Shown here: piece after piece, positions 51,428 through 62,767 of the stretch
How the letters are laid out: each line of letters starts with the position of its first letter
Position numbering within the stretch: the stretch's first letter is position 1
Source: Leptospira licerasiae serovar Varillal str. VAR 010
GTDB lineage: Bacteria; Spirochaetota; Leptospiria; Leptospirales; Leptospiraceae
Direction: 5' to 3'
Assembly (NCBI RefSeq): GCF_000244755.1
Contig: NZ_AHOO02000005.1
Span: 744,001-808,000 of the forward strand
DNA: 64,000 nucleotides
Notes under the pieces: model-generated
The model's database searches: none
Seen by the model: only the letters and a program-made list of their open reading frames with translations
What the model was told of the DNA's origin: nothing
Made by a program: the position numbers and the translations under genes

Positions 51428-52492
51428 ATGTTTGAGATCATAGATATCCCAGGTCTGCCTCGCAAAAAATTTCTTTTAGGGATAACGATTGTAGTCGGCT
51501 TTATGTCAGCCGCAATCTTGGGCTTTGAATTTTTAACAGGAAATCATACATTCAGGCCCGGCTACACAGTTGCAGGGATCACTTCTATCTTATGCTGTTT
51601 TTTACTTTATAAATCCAGATATAAAGAAGCAGTTTATCTTTCTTCCTTTTTGTTTGCCTTGGCATTGGGACTTGGAGTTGTTTACGGTCCAGGCGTAAAA
51701 AATGCGGCTGTTTGGTTTCCGGTTTTAGTTTTTTTTCAACTCTACTTTTTCAATCGTAAGATGGCCCTTCTTGCTATGTTCTATTGTTTAGGGCTTATCT
51801 TTTGGAAGACAGGTATTCCGATCGGATCTAGCGGCAGTGAAATTTATACCGACTCGATTGCGTCACTTTGTATTCTAACGTTATTCGCCATTTTAATAGG
51901 AGCAAATTTGGATAAGTTGATCTTGGACAAAGATGTTCTTTTAAAAGAGCTATCTCATCGGGTCAGGAATAATATGCAAGTGATCTTGGAGATGGTTTCC
52001 TTTCTGAAAGATTCGGAACATTCTATGGAAACTAGAAATGTTTTGCAGATTCTAGAAAGAAGAATATTGGCTCTTGCTTCCGTTCACGCCGTTTCACAAG
52101 ACGCCGAACATATTCAAAGTGTATCGATCGGAGAAGTGATCGAAAATTATCTGAATCGCATCGTTTCCAAATACAAAGCTTTGCCTAACTTGGATCCGGT
52201 GGCAAAACATTATCAACTGGATGTAAAAGAAGCAAATCTTCTTCTTTTGGTTTTAGGGGAGATAGTTTCCGCAACTTCCGAATCTGTTACGAACCACGTG
52301 GAAGATCTGAAGATCAGTTTTAGGAATCCTACCGTCAAAACTTTGGAGCTACAAGTAGAAGGGGCAAATTTGATGGAAGGGGATTGGAGCCGTTTTTCTA
52401 GAGATTTGCTCAGTCATTCAGGCGGGGATCTTAAAGTAGATCCGAGCGGTAATGGAAAAGTTTCGGCCAGTTTGGTAACTTTAAAAAGATAA
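51428..52492 (+). CDS. Six-helix membrane protein with HisKA_2 and degenerate ATPase domain
   Basis: A 354-residue protein: six hydrophobic segments (about residues 15-165), then a HisKA_2 dimerisation domain with phospho-acceptor histidine in LLKELSHRVRNNMQVILEM (about residue 178). The C-terminal portion occupies the place of HATPase_c, but the N-box asparagine (usually NELVTNALKHA) is absent: here it reads GEIVSATSESV. The Gly-rich lid is also missing (SGNGKVSASLV near the end). It probably cannot bind ATP normally and may act as a pseudokinase or phosphotransfer partner. No response regulator gene is adjacent. Confidence 0.7.
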   Translation: MFEIIDIPGLPRKKFLLGITIVVGFMSAAILGFEFLTGNHTFRPGYTVAGITSILCCFLLYKSRYKEAVYLSSFLFALALGLGVVYGPGVKNAAVWFPVLVFFQLYFFNRKMALLAMFYCLGLIFWKTGIPIGSSGSEIYTDSIASLCILTLFAILIGANLDKLILDKDVLLKELSHRVRNNMQVILEMVSFLKDSEHSMETRNVLQILERRILALASVHAVSQDAEHIQSVSIGEVIENYLNRIVSKYKALPNLDPVAKHYQLDVKEANLLLLVLGEIVSATSESVTNHVEDLKISFRNPTVKTLELQVEGANLMEGDWSRFSRDLLSHSGGDLKVDPSGNGKVSASLVTLKR

Positions 52493-52494
52493 CT

Positions 52495-53037
52495 TTAAGT
52501 TCTATTTTTCCAATCTTCCGAATGAATCCTGTAAAGTACATGAGTTCTAAGGGGAGATCCTAATTTCACTCTGGGATGTTCGAATTCTCCGGAATAACTG
52601 AACCCTAAACTATTCATTACTCCTCTAGAAGGGTGATTGATCCTTGAAGTAAAAGAAACGATATCTTTTACGCGGAGATTTTCGAATCCAAATTTTAAAA
52701 CTTCTGCAGCGGCTTCTTTTGCGTATCCTCTTCCCCAAAAGTTTTGGTTCAATCTCCAGCCTATTTCTATGGCAGGTGTGAAGAATGAGTTAAAATTCGT
52801 GTTCATAAGCCCGGTGAATCCGAAAAAATTTCCGGAAGACTTTTCCTCTAAAGCGAATAGTCCGAATCCGTATCTTTCCCAATGTTTGTTAATACGAAGA
52901 ATGAGTGTTTCCGTTTCAGATTTATTGAGTAATTTTGGAAAAAATCTCATTACACTCGGATGTGAATTCATTCTGGAAAAAGGTTCCAGATCGGAGGCTT
53001 GCCATTTTCTTAATACTAGGCGGGAGGTTTCTAACAT
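52495..53037 (-). CDS. RimJ/RimL-type GNAT acetyltransferase
   Basis: A 180-residue protein starting MLETSRLVLRKWQASDLEPF, the usual opening of the RimJ/RimL branch. The acetyl-CoA-binding segment lies near NFWGRGYAKEAAAEVLKFGF (about residue 100), and the SRINHPSRGVMNSLGF block is near residue 140. It acetylates an unknown amine, perhaps a protein N-terminus. It converges with the HisKA_2 gene (stops two bases apart) and lies downstream of dnaE on the same strand. Confidence 0.85.
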   Translation of the reverse strand: MLETSRLVLRKWQASDLEPFSRMNSHPSVMRFFPKLLNKSETETLILRINKHWERYGFGLFALEEKSSGNFFGFTGLMNTNFNSFFTPAIEIGWRLNQNFWGRGYAKEAAAEVLKFGFENLRVKDIVSFTSRINHPSRGVMNSLGFSYSGEFEHPRVKLGSPLRTHVLYRIHSEDWKNRT

Positions 53038-53081
53038 TTGCGGACCGAAAAAGCAGGATCGACTGGAGACCGTGGAAAGAC

Positions 53082-56000
53082 TTACATCTTAACTGCTTGT
53101 CTTGTTCCGTTTGTTCCGTAGAGTCTTACATTATCTCCGAAACTTTCGTAAACGGTTTCTTCTCCCAGTAGTGTAACCAATCGATTCATTAATTCCGGAT
53201 TCGGTTGTACGGAATAATGATTATGAGCACGGATTACTTTCTTTTCCTCGTCTCCGGATATCAAATGGAAATACACTTGGGAATTTCCCTGATAGGCTGC
53301 GAGTAAGGTATGAAGTTGGCCGATTATATCCGGCATTTTTCTATGTCGGTCTCCTAGTTTGATATGAAGCGCCTTCTCCATTTTGTCTTCGATGGTGGCA
53401 TCGTTTAAAATCTCGAAGCTATTTACTTTGATCTGCCCTCTGAGCTCCGATTCTCCCGCTTCTATCCTGTCCAGGTCCCCTTTTAGAAATACTGCTTGGT
53501 CTTCTTTGATGATCTCTTTGAACTTTTGATATACTTTCGGGAAGGCCACACATTCGATTTCTCCAGTGCGATCTTCCAGTTTGAAATTTACGAATTCTTC
53601 TTTTTTCTTGGTGAACTTGATCTTTAAAGAAGTTAGAATTCCGACTACTTCTACCTTGTTACCTGCTTTGATATTATCCAAGGTTTCGATAGGGACAGAG
53701 TTCAGACTTTTTAAGTGACCTTTATATTTATCTAATGGATGCCCGGAAAGGAAAAGACCCGTAACGGATTTTTCTCTTCTGAGTTTTTCTTCCATCTCCC
53801 ATTCGTCTGCGTCTTTCGGAAGTTTTAATTCGTAGCTAAGCCCGCTATCTCCGAAAAGCGAGAATTGGCCTTCTCTAGATCTTTCCTGTTCTTTTTGCGC
53901 AAAAGAAACTAAACTATCCATAGACTCAAATAAACATTTTCGAGTGTAGCCGAAAGAATCTAAGGCGCCACCTTGCACTAACGCTTCGAGAATTTTTTTA
54001 TTTAATACTCGAGTGTCTATATTGGTCATGAACTCGGTGATCTCTTTAAATCCTCCGAGATTTTTTCTGGCCTGGATAATATTTTCTGCAGCGCCTTCTC
54101 CTACTCCTTTCATTGCGGAGATCCCGAAACGAATTGTTTGGTCATCGATTACGGAGAAGGATACATCGGATTCGTTTACATCCGGAGTTAAAACGTTGAT
54201 CCCCATTTCACGGGCGTTATTGATATATTTTGTAATGTCGGTCGTTTTGGAATGATCTCCGGCGAGCAATGCGGCCATATACTCGGTCGGATAATTTGCC
54301 TTCATATAAGCGGTTTGATAGGTGACTAACGCGTAAGCCACGGAGTGGGATTTGTTAAATCCGTATCCTCCGAATTTTTCCAGCTGATCAAAGAGTTCTT
54401 CTGCGAATTTTTTTGCATGACCTTGCTTTTGAGCTCCGTCTATGAACTTGACCCGTAACGGATCCATGAGTTCTTTTTTCTTCTTGGCCATAGCCTTTCG
54501 GAGCATATCCGATTCGCCCATGGTGTATCCGCCCACAACACGGGAAATGCTCATCACTTGTTCTTGGTAAACAGTGAGTCCGAAAGTTTCCTTTAAGATA
54601 ACTTCGCAAGAAGAATGCGGATATGTAACAGGTTTCTTTCCGCTCTTACGCTCCAAATATTCTTCTAACATTCCCGATTCCATCGGACCAGGACGATAGA
54701 GTGCGATTAAGGCTACTATCTCGTCAAAGTTGGAGACCTGGCTTCGAGCCACAAGATCCGTAATTCCGGTGGATTCTAACTGGAAGATCCCAAGTGTATT
54801 CGCTTTTCGTAATAATGCGTAAGTGTTTGCGTCATCCAGAGGGATTTTATCCAGATCTAATTCGATCCCTCTTCTTTCTTTTACGAGTTTGATCGCATAG
54901 TTTAGGGTCGTTAAGTTTTTGAGACCCAGGATATCCATCTTGATAAGACCGACGGATTCTAAATTATTTTTTTCGTATTGAGTTACGATAGAACGAACGC
55001 CTGGCTTGTCCTTCTCCGCAACCGTAGAAAGTGGAACTACTTCCTCTAAAGGAAAAGGTGAGATCACGACACCGGCTGCGTGGCGTCCAGGTTGTCTATG
55101 GTTCCCTTCCAGACGTTTAGCGATGGCGAATATCTTTTTGTTTAGATCGTCTTTTTCACTGGCTTGTTTTAAGTCACCGGACATAGCCAGAGCTTCGTCG
55201 ATTGTGATACCAGGTTTGCTTGGACAATAACTTGTGAGTTTATTCGATTCTTCATAGGGAAGATTCATCACTCTGGCAACGTCTTTGAGTGCGGCCTTTG
55301 CTCCTAAAGATCCGAATGTGATGATCTGACCGACTCTATCTTCTCCGTACTTTTGGCGGATATAATTGATTACTTCTTCTCGGCGTTCCACGCAGAAGTC
55401 GGTATCTATATCCGGCATATCCTTTCTGTCCGGATTTAAAAATCTTTCGAAGAGTAGATTGAAGCGTAGAGGTTCTACGTTGGTAATTCCAAGTGCGTAG
55501 GCTACGATAGAACCGGCCGCAGATCCTCTTCCTGGGCCTACAGGGATCCCGGTTTTTTTGGCGAAGTTGATATAATCTTGAACGATCAAGAAGTAACCTG
55601 CGAAGTGCATACTTTTGATCGTGTTTAGCTCGAACTCTACTCTTTCTTTGATCTCGGAAGTAACCTGAGGATAACGTTGGTTAATTCCTTCCCAAACCAG
55701 TTTTTCCATAAAACCGTATTCGTCGAAGCCGTCCGGAACGGCGAACTCAGGTAGAAGATAATTGCCGAATTTTAATTTGAGATCTACTTTATCACGAACT
55801 TCTAATGTAGAATAAAATGCTTGGGGAAGTTCGGGGAAGAGCGCTTTCATCTCCGCAGGACTTTTGACGTAGAAGTGTTGGTTGAATCCAAACTCCATCT
55901 CGTCTTCTATGTTCTTTCTCATTCCGATACGAAGAAGAATGTCCTGAGCTTCTTTATCGTCTTTTTTTAAGAAGTGAGAATCGTTTGTGACTACTAATTT

Positions 56001-56615
56001 GATGCCAGTCTTTTGAGCAAGATCGTATACTCCCTTGGCTACGATATCCTGTTCAGGAATTCCGTGGTTTTGGATCTCTAGATAAAAGTCTTCTTTATTG
56101 AAAATTTCGTTTAGTTTTCCGGCGAGCTGGAAGGATTCAGGGGCCTTACCTTCTAAAATTTTACGATTCACTTCTCCCGCAAGACAAGCAGTAAGACAGA
56201 CTAGGCCTTCGCTATGTCTGTCCAGAAGATCGTAATCGATCCTTGCCTTCTTATAAAAACCTTCGGTATAAGATTTACTTGCGAGCTTTATTAGATTTTT
56301 ATAACCTACTTCGTTTTTAGCGAGAAGAATTAGATGGTATGCGTTTCCGTCGGCGATCTTAAATTCTTCGGTTTCGGCTTTTCTGTTCGGAGAAACGTAA
56401 AATTCGCAGCCGATGATTGGTTTTACACCTGCTTTGGTCGCTTCGTTATAAAATTCAATGGCTCCGAACATGTTTCCATGGTCCGTCATTGCCACGGAGC
56501 TCATTCCAAGCTCCTTAACGTGCTGCATTAGCTCTTTGATCCGGATCGCCCCGTCGAGCATAGAGTAAGTTGTGTGGAGATGAAGGTGGGCGAAGTCTTC
56601 CATACCAAGGGACAT
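53082..56615 (-). CDS. dnaE: DNA polymerase III alpha subunit
   Basis: A 1177-residue replicative polymerase. The PHP domain begins [16 protein letters not shown]; the polymerase catalytic aspartates lie in [13 protein letters not shown] (about residue 400) and further along. The fingers domain, helix-hairpin-helix region ([16 protein letters not shown]) and OB-fold domain ([20 protein letters not shown]) follow in family order. Length is typical of DnaE1. A second ATG four codons in (MEDFAHLH) could be the true start. It is a single gene between GNAT genes. Confidence 0.97.
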   Translation of the reverse strand: MSLGMEDFAHLHLHTTYSMLDGAIRIKELMQHVKELGMSSVAMTDHGNMFGAIEFYNEATKAGVKPIIGCEFYVSPNRKAETEEFKIADGNAYHLILLAKNEVGYKNLIKLASKSYTEGFYKKARIDYDLLDRHSEGLVCLTACLAGEVNRKILEGKAPESFQLAGKLNEIFNKEDFYLEIQNHGIPEQDIVAKGVYDLAQKTGIKLVVTNDSHFLKKDDKEAQDILLRIGMRKNIEDEMEFGFNQHFYVKSPAEMKALFPELPQAFYSTLEVRDKVDLKLKFGNYLLPEFAVPDGFDEYGFMEKLVWEGINQRYPQVTSEIKERVEFELNTIKSMHFAGYFLIVQDYINFAKKTGIPVGPGRGSAAGSIVAYALGITNVEPLRFNLLFERFLNPDRKDMPDIDTDFCVERREEVINYIRQKYGEDRVGQIITFGSLGAKAALKDVARVMNLPYEESNKLTSYCPSKPGITIDEALAMSGDLKQASEKDDLNKKIFAIAKRLEGNHRQPGRHAAGVVISPFPLEEVVPLSTVAEKDKPGVRSIVTQYEKNNLESVGLIKMDILGLKNLTTLNYAIKLVKERRGIELDLDKIPLDDANTYALLRKANTLGIFQLESTGITDLVARSQVSNFDEIVALIALYRPGPMESGMLEEYLERKSGKKPVTYPHSSCEVILKETFGLTVYQEQVMSISRVVGGYTMGESDMLRKAMAKKKKELMDPLRVKFIDGAQKQGHAKKFAEELFDQLEKFGGYGFNKSHSVAYALVTYQTAYMKANYPTEYMAALLAGDHSKTTDITKYINNAREMGINVLTPDVNESDVSFSVIDDQTIRFGISAMKGVGEGAAENIIQARKNLGGFKEITEFMTNIDTRVLNKKILEALVQGGALDSFGYTRKCLFESMDSLVSFAQKEQERSREGQFSLFGDSGLSYELKLPKDADEWEMEEKLRREKSVTGLFLSGHPLDKYKGHLKSLNSVPIETLDNIKAGNKVEVVGILTSLKIKFTKKKEEFVNFKLEDRTGEIECVAFPKVYQKFKEIIKEDQAVFLKGDLDRIEAGESELRGQIKVNSFEILNDATIEDKMEKALHIKLGDRHRKMPDIIGQLHTLLAAYQGNSQVYFHLISGDEEKKVIRAHNHYSVQPNPELMNRLVTLLGEETVYESFGDNVRLYGTNGTRQAVKM

Positions 56616-56995
56616 AATAGAAACCGGGTCCTGTCTCCGTCAAGCGGAGTAGCCGGAAATCTCAAAAACCGGTTTCGGATTTCCGTATCGAAATGCCAGA
56701 ATTTCCCGAAGGCTTTCCTTGAGAATCATAATGGGAAAAAATAATAAAATCCATACTTTTCAAGCGACCCATAGGGAGCGAGAAACCCGAAGGTTTGCCG
56801 CTATGCTAACTCTTTAACGAACTTATCCAAAGGACCCTCCTGTAATGATTTTTGCTACTTATGGAGAGGAAAATATTTCAAAAATAATAGAAAGCGGATG
56901 AAAGTTTATAAAAACTATGGGCGAGAAGGTATAATTTAGAAAATCGAAATGGACTTTAAAACGCGTAAATTGTTTTTATTCCCTCTGAAAGAAAT
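56616..56995. other. Intergenic region between dnaE and GNAT
   Basis: A 380-base gap without a supported ORF. It contains a short inverted repeat GAAACCGG/CCGGTTTC near 56628-56674. Near the right end it has a perfect -10 TATAAT (56930-56935) with no clear -35. Nothing else was recognised. Confidence 0.4.
56930..56935 (+). promoter_or_regulatory. Candidate -10 box for GNAT gene
   Basis: TATAAT preceded by GG. At 17 bases upstream only TATAAA-like sequence is present, so the -35 is poor. It would give a leader of about 54 nt before the ATG at 56996. Confidence 0.35.
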
Positions 56996-57466
56996 ATGCA
57001 AAAAGAAAATTTGATCAACGTAAGAACAGCCAGCCGTTCCGATTTAGAGGAACTTTCTGAATTGTTCGACCTCTACCGTAAATTTTACGGATTTCCTTCC
57101 GATCTTATCGCAGCCAAAAAGTTTTTAGAAGATAGACTCTTGCATAAAGACTCAGTTCTGATCGTTGCAGAAGGAGCAGGGGGTTTGTTAGGCTTTGCAC
57201 AATTGTATCCCGTATTCTCTTCTTTATCTTTGAAAAGGGACTATATACTCAACGATCTTTATATTAGAGAAACGGAACGTAGAAAAGGAATCGCTAAAAA
57301 AATCCTTAAGGAAGTTGCCGACCATGTTACAGAGCACGGCGGTAAGGGAATGGGATTAGAAACTCACCCGGACAATCGTCATGCGAGACATCTATACGAA
57401 CGTTTTGGGTTTAAATTAAACGAAGAATATTTGCACTATTATTGGGCAGTTCCTAAAGAGAAATGA
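56996..57466 (+). CDS. GNAT-family N-acetyltransferase
   Basis: A 156-residue protein with the acetyl-CoA-binding motif ETERRKGIAKKILKEV (about residues 91-106), and the conserved LNDLYI strand before it. HPDNRHARHLYERFGF is the typical motif B. Substrate unknown; small free-standing GNATs of this type often acetylate amino acids, polyamines or antibiotics. It lies alone between a 380-base gap and a 154-base gap that contains TTGACC (about 57571). Confidence 0.88.
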   Translation: MQKENLINVRTASRSDLEELSELFDLYRKFYGFPSDLIAAKKFLEDRLLHKDSVLIVAEGAGGLLGFAQLYPVFSSLSLKRDYILNDLYIRETERRKGIAKKILKEVADHVTEHGGKGMGLETHPDNRHARHLYERFGFKLNEEYLHYYWAVPKEK

Positions 57467-57620
57467 AGCTTTATACTTCGATCCTGCCCCAGCCTGGCCG
57501 ATTTTTTCCCTATAACTGGACTGATTATCGGCTGGATCGTCCTTTTGCCACATCTCCTATTGACCTATTGCGATAAATAGCGTAAAAGGTAATGAAGATC
57601 AAATCTGTTGGGAATTCAGA

Positions 57621-58430
57621 ATGAGCAAGTTTCTAGCTTTTGTAAAATTAATATACTCGTCCAAAAAGCGAAGATTTGCGGCTACAGGAATCTTTCTTTT
57701 TTTAGTCTTATTACTTTCTTATGCATATATTAAAGGCAGAAAGGAAGAGGTCTCGCCGAAAGTAGGGCCGATCGTCGAGTTGGTTTATTCTCTCGGAACT
57801 GTAAAATCGGAAAGAGTTTACCATTTAAAGTTAGGCGTAACATCTTCCATTCGAAAGTTGTACGTAAAAGAAGGCCAGGAAGTAAAAGAAGGCGCAGACT
57901 TATTATACGCGGATACCGGGACCTTATTCAAAGCTCCTTTTTCGGGAACAGTAACAACTCTTCCATACCAGGAGAGTGAAGTCGTAATGCCCGGCGCTCC
58001 TATTCTTACCATCATGGATCTGAAAAGAACTTATGTTTTGCTTTCTTTGGACCAGGATTCCGTCCTGAGAATGCGACCAGGGCAAAGAGCCGAACTAAGT
58101 TTTGAAACGATTCGTGGAAATAAGCTTACCGGAAAGATCGACCGTGTGTATCCATCCGACGGGCAATTTTACGTAACTGTAGATGTGGATTCGATGCCGG
58201 AAGGAGTTTTGCCTGAGATGACTGCTGACGTTGCGGTAGAGGTGGCAAAAAAAGATAAAGCGCTCTTAGTGCCGGTAAGTGCCATCGAAAAAGGAAGGAT
58301 CCATTTGATAAGATCCGGGAAAAAAATTTGGGTGGATGCGAAAGTTGGGGCAGTTGATGGAGAATGGTGCGAGATACTCGAAAACTCCGTATTAGAATCC
58401 GATTCCGTCCTTTTGAACGGAAGCCGATAG
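57621..58430 (+). CDS. HlyD/MacA-like periplasmic adaptor protein
   Basis: A 269-residue protein with an N-terminal membrane anchor (FAATGIFLFLVLLLSYAYI). Next comes a short lipoyl-like domain (LKLGVTSSIRKLYVKEGQEVKEGADLLY) that continues directly into its second half without the long coiled-coil hairpin of HlyD. A beta-barrel domain follows (GKIDRVYPSDGQFYVTV). It should link the FtsX permease to the outer envelope. It begins a three-gene run with a nine-base gap to the permease. No outer-membrane TolC-like gene is nearby. Confidence 0.82.
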   Translation: MSKFLAFVKLIYSSKKRRFAATGIFLFLVLLLSYAYIKGRKEEVSPKVGPIVELVYSLGTVKSERVYHLKLGVTSSIRKLYVKEGQEVKEGADLLYADTGTLFKAPFSGTVTTLPYQESEVVMPGAPILTIMDLKRTYVLLSLDQDSVLRMRPGQRAELSFETIRGNKLTGKIDRVYPSDGQFYVTVDVDSMPEGVLPEMTADVAVEVAKKDKALLVPVSAIEKGRIHLIRSGKKIWVDAKVGAVDGEWCEILENSVLESDSVLLNGSR

Positions 58431-58439
58431 GAGATCGGT

Positions 58440-59693
58440 ATGTTTTTTTTAGCGATCCGGCAGCTAATCAGTCGTCCTCAACAAACCTTTCTTACATTTT
58501 TCGGAATATTATTGGGCACCGCAGGTTACGTTGTTTTTTCCGGGATGATGCTCGGCTTTCAAGAGTATATTACGGATCAATTGGTGAATAACGACGCGCA
58601 GATCAGAATATCCCCGAGAGACGAGGTACTAAAGGAAGAAAGTTTTCGCGGAGTTTTTTTTCCGGGATCTTTCGTTCATTGGATCAAACCCCCATCCGGA
58701 AAAACGGACTCAACTCAGCTAACGAACGTTAAGGGATGGTTTTTGAAATTAGACCTGGATGATAGAGTTGAGGCTTACGCTCCTCAATTGAATCGACAGT
58801 TGATTTTCAAGTTCGGAAAACAGACTATTCCCGCAAAACTTTTCGGGATAGATCCTGTGCGACAAATGAAAGTTACCACAATTGGGAACTATGTTGAGAA
58901 AGGAAATTTGAGAGACCTGGACAGAGGTGGCGACGTTATTTTTGCCGGTGCCGGGCTAATAGAACGTTTAGGCGCGGAAGCCGGGGATATCATCCAAGTA
59001 GTTTCTACGGACGGAAAAATCTCAAATGTAAAAGTAGAAGGGGTGATTCGGGTCGGAAATCGGATGATAGACGAGAGTTCCGTATATGCGTCGATCCGCA
59101 CAGTGCAGAGACTGACTCAGGCAAACGGTATCATCTCTGAGATAGTAGTTCGTTTAAAGGACGTCTCTATGGCGGCGGATGTTGCGACCGAGTGGTCCTT
59201 TTTGACTAGAGATAAAGTACAGAGTTGGGATCAGGCTTACGAAAGTATTCTTTCGGTATTTAAGACCCAAAACATAGTAAGGAACACTACCACGTTTACC
59301 ATTATTCTGGTAGTTGCATTCGGAATTTATAATGTGTTAAATATGGTAGTGAATCATAAGAAAAAGGAAATAGCGATCTTGAGATCCCTCGGTTTTGACG
59401 AGAATGATACGATCCGACTTTTCATTATCCAAGGATTGTTATTGGGATTGGTCGGAGCTATTTTGGGACTTTTAGTCGGAGCGGGTGCCTGCTATTGGTT
59501 GGATGGTTATCCGATCGGAGGAAAAAGTACAAAAGGTCCGATCATGACGAATGTGATGAAGATCTCCTGGGATTATGGGATTTACGTCCAGGCTTTTTGC
59601 CTTTCCGTCATTACGAGTGGTATAGCGGCATATATTCCTGCAAGGTCGGCGTCAAAATTATCTCCTGTCGAGATCATTCGGGGAAGCGCATGA
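58440..59693 (+). CDS. FtsX/MacB-type ABC permease
   Basis: A 417-residue protein with an N-terminal membrane segment, a MacB periplasmic core domain (about residues 45-265), and three C-terminal helices with the FtsX pattern (VVAFGIYNVLNMVVNHKKKEIAILRSLGFDENDTI...). The KKEIAILRSLG coupling-helix motif is typical of LolC/E and MacB. It overlaps the ATPase start as ATGA. It probably uses a mechanotransmission mechanism to move lipoproteins or other amphipathic substrates. Confidence 0.9.
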   Translation: MFFLAIRQLISRPQQTFLTFFGILLGTAGYVVFSGMMLGFQEYITDQLVNNDAQIRISPRDEVLKEESFRGVFFPGSFVHWIKPPSGKTDSTQLTNVKGWFLKLDLDDRVEAYAPQLNRQLIFKFGKQTIPAKLFGIDPVRQMKVTTIGNYVEKGNLRDLDRGGDVIFAGAGLIERLGAEAGDIIQVVSTDGKISNVKVEGVIRVGNRMIDESSVYASIRTVQRLTQANGIISEIVVRLKDVSMAADVATEWSFLTRDKVQSWDQAYESILSVFKTQNIVRNTTTFTIILVVAFGIYNVLNMVVNHKKKEIAILRSLGFDENDTIRLFIIQGLLLGLVGAILGLLVGAGACYWLDGYPIGGKSTKGPIMTNVMKISWDYGIYVQAFCLSVITSGIAAYIPARSASKLSPVEIIRGSA

Positions 59694-60406
59694 AACCAGA
59701 TCCGAATACGATTCTCAGTTGTGATTCTCTAGTAAAATCCTTTGGAGAGCCTGCAACTTTAGCCATAAACAACGTAAGTCTTAGTATGAAAAAAGGTGAA
59801 TTTGTTTCTTTGACCGGAAGGTCCGGCTCGGGAAAGTCCACCTTACTCTATATGTTAAGCGGTTTGGATATTCCGACATCCGGTAAAGTATACTTGGATG
59901 GAAAAGACCTGTTCCAAATGGAAAGTAAAGAGGCTCACCGTTTTCGGAATGAAAATATCGGATTCGTTTTTCAGTTCCATTATCTACTGCCTGAATTAAG
60001 TGCGATAGAGAATATATTGATGCCTGCGAGAAAGATCGGAGAAGAAGGTAAAAAAAGAGATTATGCTAGAAGTCTGCTGAAGGATTTCGGACTGGAACAA
60101 TGCAAAGATAAATATCCGTCGCAAATGTCCGGAGGAGAACAACAAAGGGCTGCAATTGCAAGAGCACTTATTATGGATCCTGGATTGATCTTTGCTGACG
60201 AGCCCACCGGTAATTTAGATACCGCAAACGGCGATAAGACTATGGAGATCTTTAAAAGAAGGAATAAAGAGAACGGCACAACTATTCTATACGTTACTCA
60301 CGATCCGGAATACGCGGCTCTCGCGGATAGGAGGATCAATATGGTGGATGGACAAATAGAATCCGATCAAAAGCAGAACTCAGGAAAGAAAAAATCTCAT
60401 GCCTAA
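59690..60406 (+). CDS. LolD/MacB-type ABC transporter ATPase
   Basis: A 238-residue ATPase from the ATG at 59690, which overlaps the permease stop (ATGA); an open frame extends further back inside the permease gene but is not used. Walker A is [11 protein letters not shown], signature [15 protein letters not shown], Walker [13 protein letters not shown], and H-loop VTHDPEYA. It powers the MacB-like permease. Expected localisation is the inner-membrane cytoplasmic face. The substrate is not evident. Confidence 0.93.
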   Translation: MKPDPNTILSCDSLVKSFGEPATLAINNVSLSMKKGEFVSLTGRSGSGKSTLLYMLSGLDIPTSGKVYLDGKDLFQMESKEAHRFRNENIGFVFQFHYLLPELSAIENILMPARKIGEEGKKRDYARSLLKDFGLEQCKDKYPSQMSGGEQQRAAIARALIMDPGLIFADEPTGNLDTANGDKTMEIFKRRNKENGTTILYVTHDPEYAALADRRINMVDGQIESDQKQNSGKKKSHA

Positions 60407-60434
60407 GATCTGCGTTTAATGGGTCCAACTTGGA

Positions 60435-61892
60435 TCAGCCTTTAGGAGGCAGAGGTCCTAGTTTATCCAATAACATTTGGTTTACTAGATTCGGATCCGC
60501 TTTTCCTTTGGATACCTTCATTACGTAGCCAACGATCGCGCCGAGAGCTCTGTCTTTACCGGATTTGTATTTTTGGACTGCGTCTTCGTTTGCCGCAATT
60601 GCTTCGTCCACGATCCTTTCGATCTCTTTGTCGTCACGAACAACGATCAGATTTTTTTCGGTTACGATCGTTTCCGGATCTTTGTCGGAACCTAACATTT
60701 CTTCGAAGACTGTTTTACCGATCTTTCCGGAAATTTTTCCGTCTGCGATCAGTTTCACTAGCCCGCCTATTCTTTCCGGACCTACTTTGAATTCGGAAAT
60801 AGTAATACTTTCTTTATTAACAATTCCTAATACTTCGTCTTTGACCCAGTTAGAGGTTTTTTTAGCGTCCCCGGAAACTTTGAGAGCGCCTTCGTAATAA
60901 TCTGCAATCTCTCTTTCCGCGGTTAGGACTTCTGCGTCATATTTTGGAAGGCCTAGTTGTTCTACAAATCTGTCCCTTCTTGCGTCCGGAAGTTCCGGAA
61001 GGGATTTGCGGATATCTTCTACCGTTTCTTTGGTAAGAATAACAGGAGGAAGATCCGGATCAGGGAAATATCTATAGTCATGGCTCATCTCTTTGGTTCT
61101 CATTGTAAGAGTGACGTTAGAAGCCGAGTCCCAAAGTTTAGTTTGTTGAGGGAAGGTTTTTCCTTGAGAATACATATCTCTTTGCCATTCGACTTCGTAA
61201 TCGATAGCCGCTTTGACTGCTTTAAAGGAGTTTAGATTTTTGATTTCCACTCTTGTTCCGAATTTGTCCGAACCTTTAGGTCGAATGGATACGTTTGCAT
61301 CGCAGCGGAGTGAACCTTCTTCCATATTACAATCGGAAACTCTAATATATCTAAGAATTGATTTTAGAGCTAAAAGATAAGAATACGCTTCGTCGGAAGA
61401 TCTCATTTCCGGTTCGGAAACGATCTCTATCAAAGGAGTTCCTGCTCTGTTTAAATCCACATAAGACTGAGGGATTTTGGGATCTGCAGAGTGTATTAAT
61501 TTTCCGGCATCCTCTTCGATATGAATTCGTGTGAGGTTTACGGATTTAGGTTTATCTTCTCCCTTAACCGTAAAAGTGATTTTGCCGCCTTCGCAGATCG
61601 GTCTGTCGAATTGTGAAATTTGATAACCTTTTGGAAGATCCGGATAGAAATAATTTTTTCGATCGAACTTAGTATGAAGCGTAATATTGGAACCGAATGC
61701 AAGGCCGGCCATAATAGCTTTGGTCAAAACTTCTTCGTTTAAGACCGGCAAAGAGCCCGGAAGTCCCAAACATACTGAGGAGACTTGAGAATTGGGAGCG
61801 GCTCCGAACTTGGAAGGGCTATCGGAGAAAACTTTGGAATCTGTGTTTAATTGAGCGTGTACTTCCAAACCGATGATTACTTCGTATTCCAT
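60435..61892 (-). CDS. gatB: Aspartyl/glutamyl-tRNA(Asn/Gln) amidotransferase subunit B
   Basis: A 485-residue protein beginning [20 protein letters not shown]. It has the family segments [16 protein letters not shown] and [17 protein letters not shown], and the C-terminal YqeY-like helical tail domain that binds tRNA (to [12 protein letters not shown]). With GatA and GatC it amidates mischarged Glu-tRNA-Gln or Asp-tRNA-Asn. The gatA and gatC genes are not in this window. It is divergent from the parA-like gene with a 116-base gap. Confidence 0.97.
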   Translation of the reverse strand: MEYEVIIGLEVHAQLNTDSKVFSDSPSKFGAAPNSQVSSVCLGLPGSLPVLNEEVLTKAIMAGLAFGSNITLHTKFDRKNYFYPDLPKGYQISQFDRPICEGGKITFTVKGEDKPKSVNLTRIHIEEDAGKLIHSADPKIPQSYVDLNRAGTPLIEIVSEPEMRSSDEAYSYLLALKSILRYIRVSDCNMEEGSLRCDANVSIRPKGSDKFGTRVEIKNLNSFKAVKAAIDYEVEWQRDMYSQGKTFPQQTKLWDSASNVTLTMRTKEMSHDYRYFPDPDLPPVILTKETVEDIRKSLPELPDARRDRFVEQLGLPKYDAEVLTAEREIADYYEGALKVSGDAKKTSNWVKDEVLGIVNKESITISEFKVGPERIGGLVKLIADGKISGKIGKTVFEEMLGSDKDPETIVTEKNLIVVRDDKEIERIVDEAIAANEDAVQKYKSGKDRALGAIVGYVMKVSKGKADPNLVNQMLLDKLGPLPPKG

Positions 61893-62008
61893 TAGGGCTC
61901 CCTTGCCTCAGTCCCGAAAGAACAGGAAATTTTTTCCTTATTCTTGAAATTTTTGAGGCTTATGGAGTTATTCTTCCAAGAGGACCAGTACGGGCAACGG
62001 ATTTTTGA

Positions 62009-62767
62009 ATGAAACAAACTCTTTGTATAGCCAATCAAAAAGGGGGAGTAGGAAAAACCACTACGTCTGTCCATCTAGCCGTCGGTCTTGCCAGAAAGGG
62101 GGAAAAGGTTTTACTCATAGACCTGGATGCCCAGAACAACGCGAGTTCCGTGTTTCCGGAATCTTTCTCTAAGGATGGAAAGGATTCATTTTTACTTTTT
62201 AGTGAGAAGGTCCCAATTCGCGAGCTGATCTCTTCGACCAGGATTCCCGGTTTGAGTTTGCTTCCAGCTTCTTCTAAACTTTCCCAGATAGATGTTCTTC
62301 TTTCCGGAAAAATGGACGGATTTTTTGTTCTAAAAGAAGCGTTAGAAACTGTTACGAATGATTTTGATTGGGTAGTGATCGATTGTCCGCCTAGTCTTTC
62401 TTTGATCACCATGAATGCATTCGTTGCCGCAACCGGACTTATTGTTCCATTACAGATCTCTAAGTTTTCGTTGGATGGAATAGAAGCGATCTTAGAAGCT
62501 AAAAATCACACTGTAAAAAGGTTTAACCCTGGGCTCAAAATTTTGGGAGCATTATTGACCTTATTCCAACAGAGGACTACGATGTCCCAAACGGTAGTTC
62601 CGATGATCGAAGAACATCTCCGTCTATTCGAATCTAAAATACCTCCTTCTGTTGCAGTCGAAGAGGCGCATCTTTTGAACCAATCTTTATTCGAATACCA
62701 GCCGAAGAACAAAACGACCAAAGCTTACCAACAATTCACGGACGAGGTTTACTCTTTTGGCGGGTAA
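62009..62767 (+). CDS. ParA/Soj-family ATPase
   Basis: A 252-residue protein with the deviant Walker [16 protein letters not shown] (about residue 10), Walker A' [14 protein letters not shown] and Walker [11 protein letters not shown]. It is of the chromosomal Soj type without an N-terminal DNA-binding extension. No parB gene or parS-like site is adjacent, so it may position something other than the origin. Its stop overlaps the next gene's TTG start by 11 bases, tying it to a membrane protein. Confidence 0.88.
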   Translation: MKQTLCIANQKGGVGKTTTSVHLAVGLARKGEKVLLIDLDAQNNASSVFPESFSKDGKDSFLLFSEKVPIRELISSTRIPGLSLLPASSKLSQIDVLLSGKMDGFFVLKEALETVTNDFDWVVIDCPPSLSLITMNAFVAATGLIVPLQISKFSLDGIEAILEAKNHTVKRFNPGLKILGALLTLFQQRTTMSQTVVPMIEEHLRLFESKIPPSVAVEEAHLLNQSLFEYQPKNKTTKAYQQFTDEVYSFGG

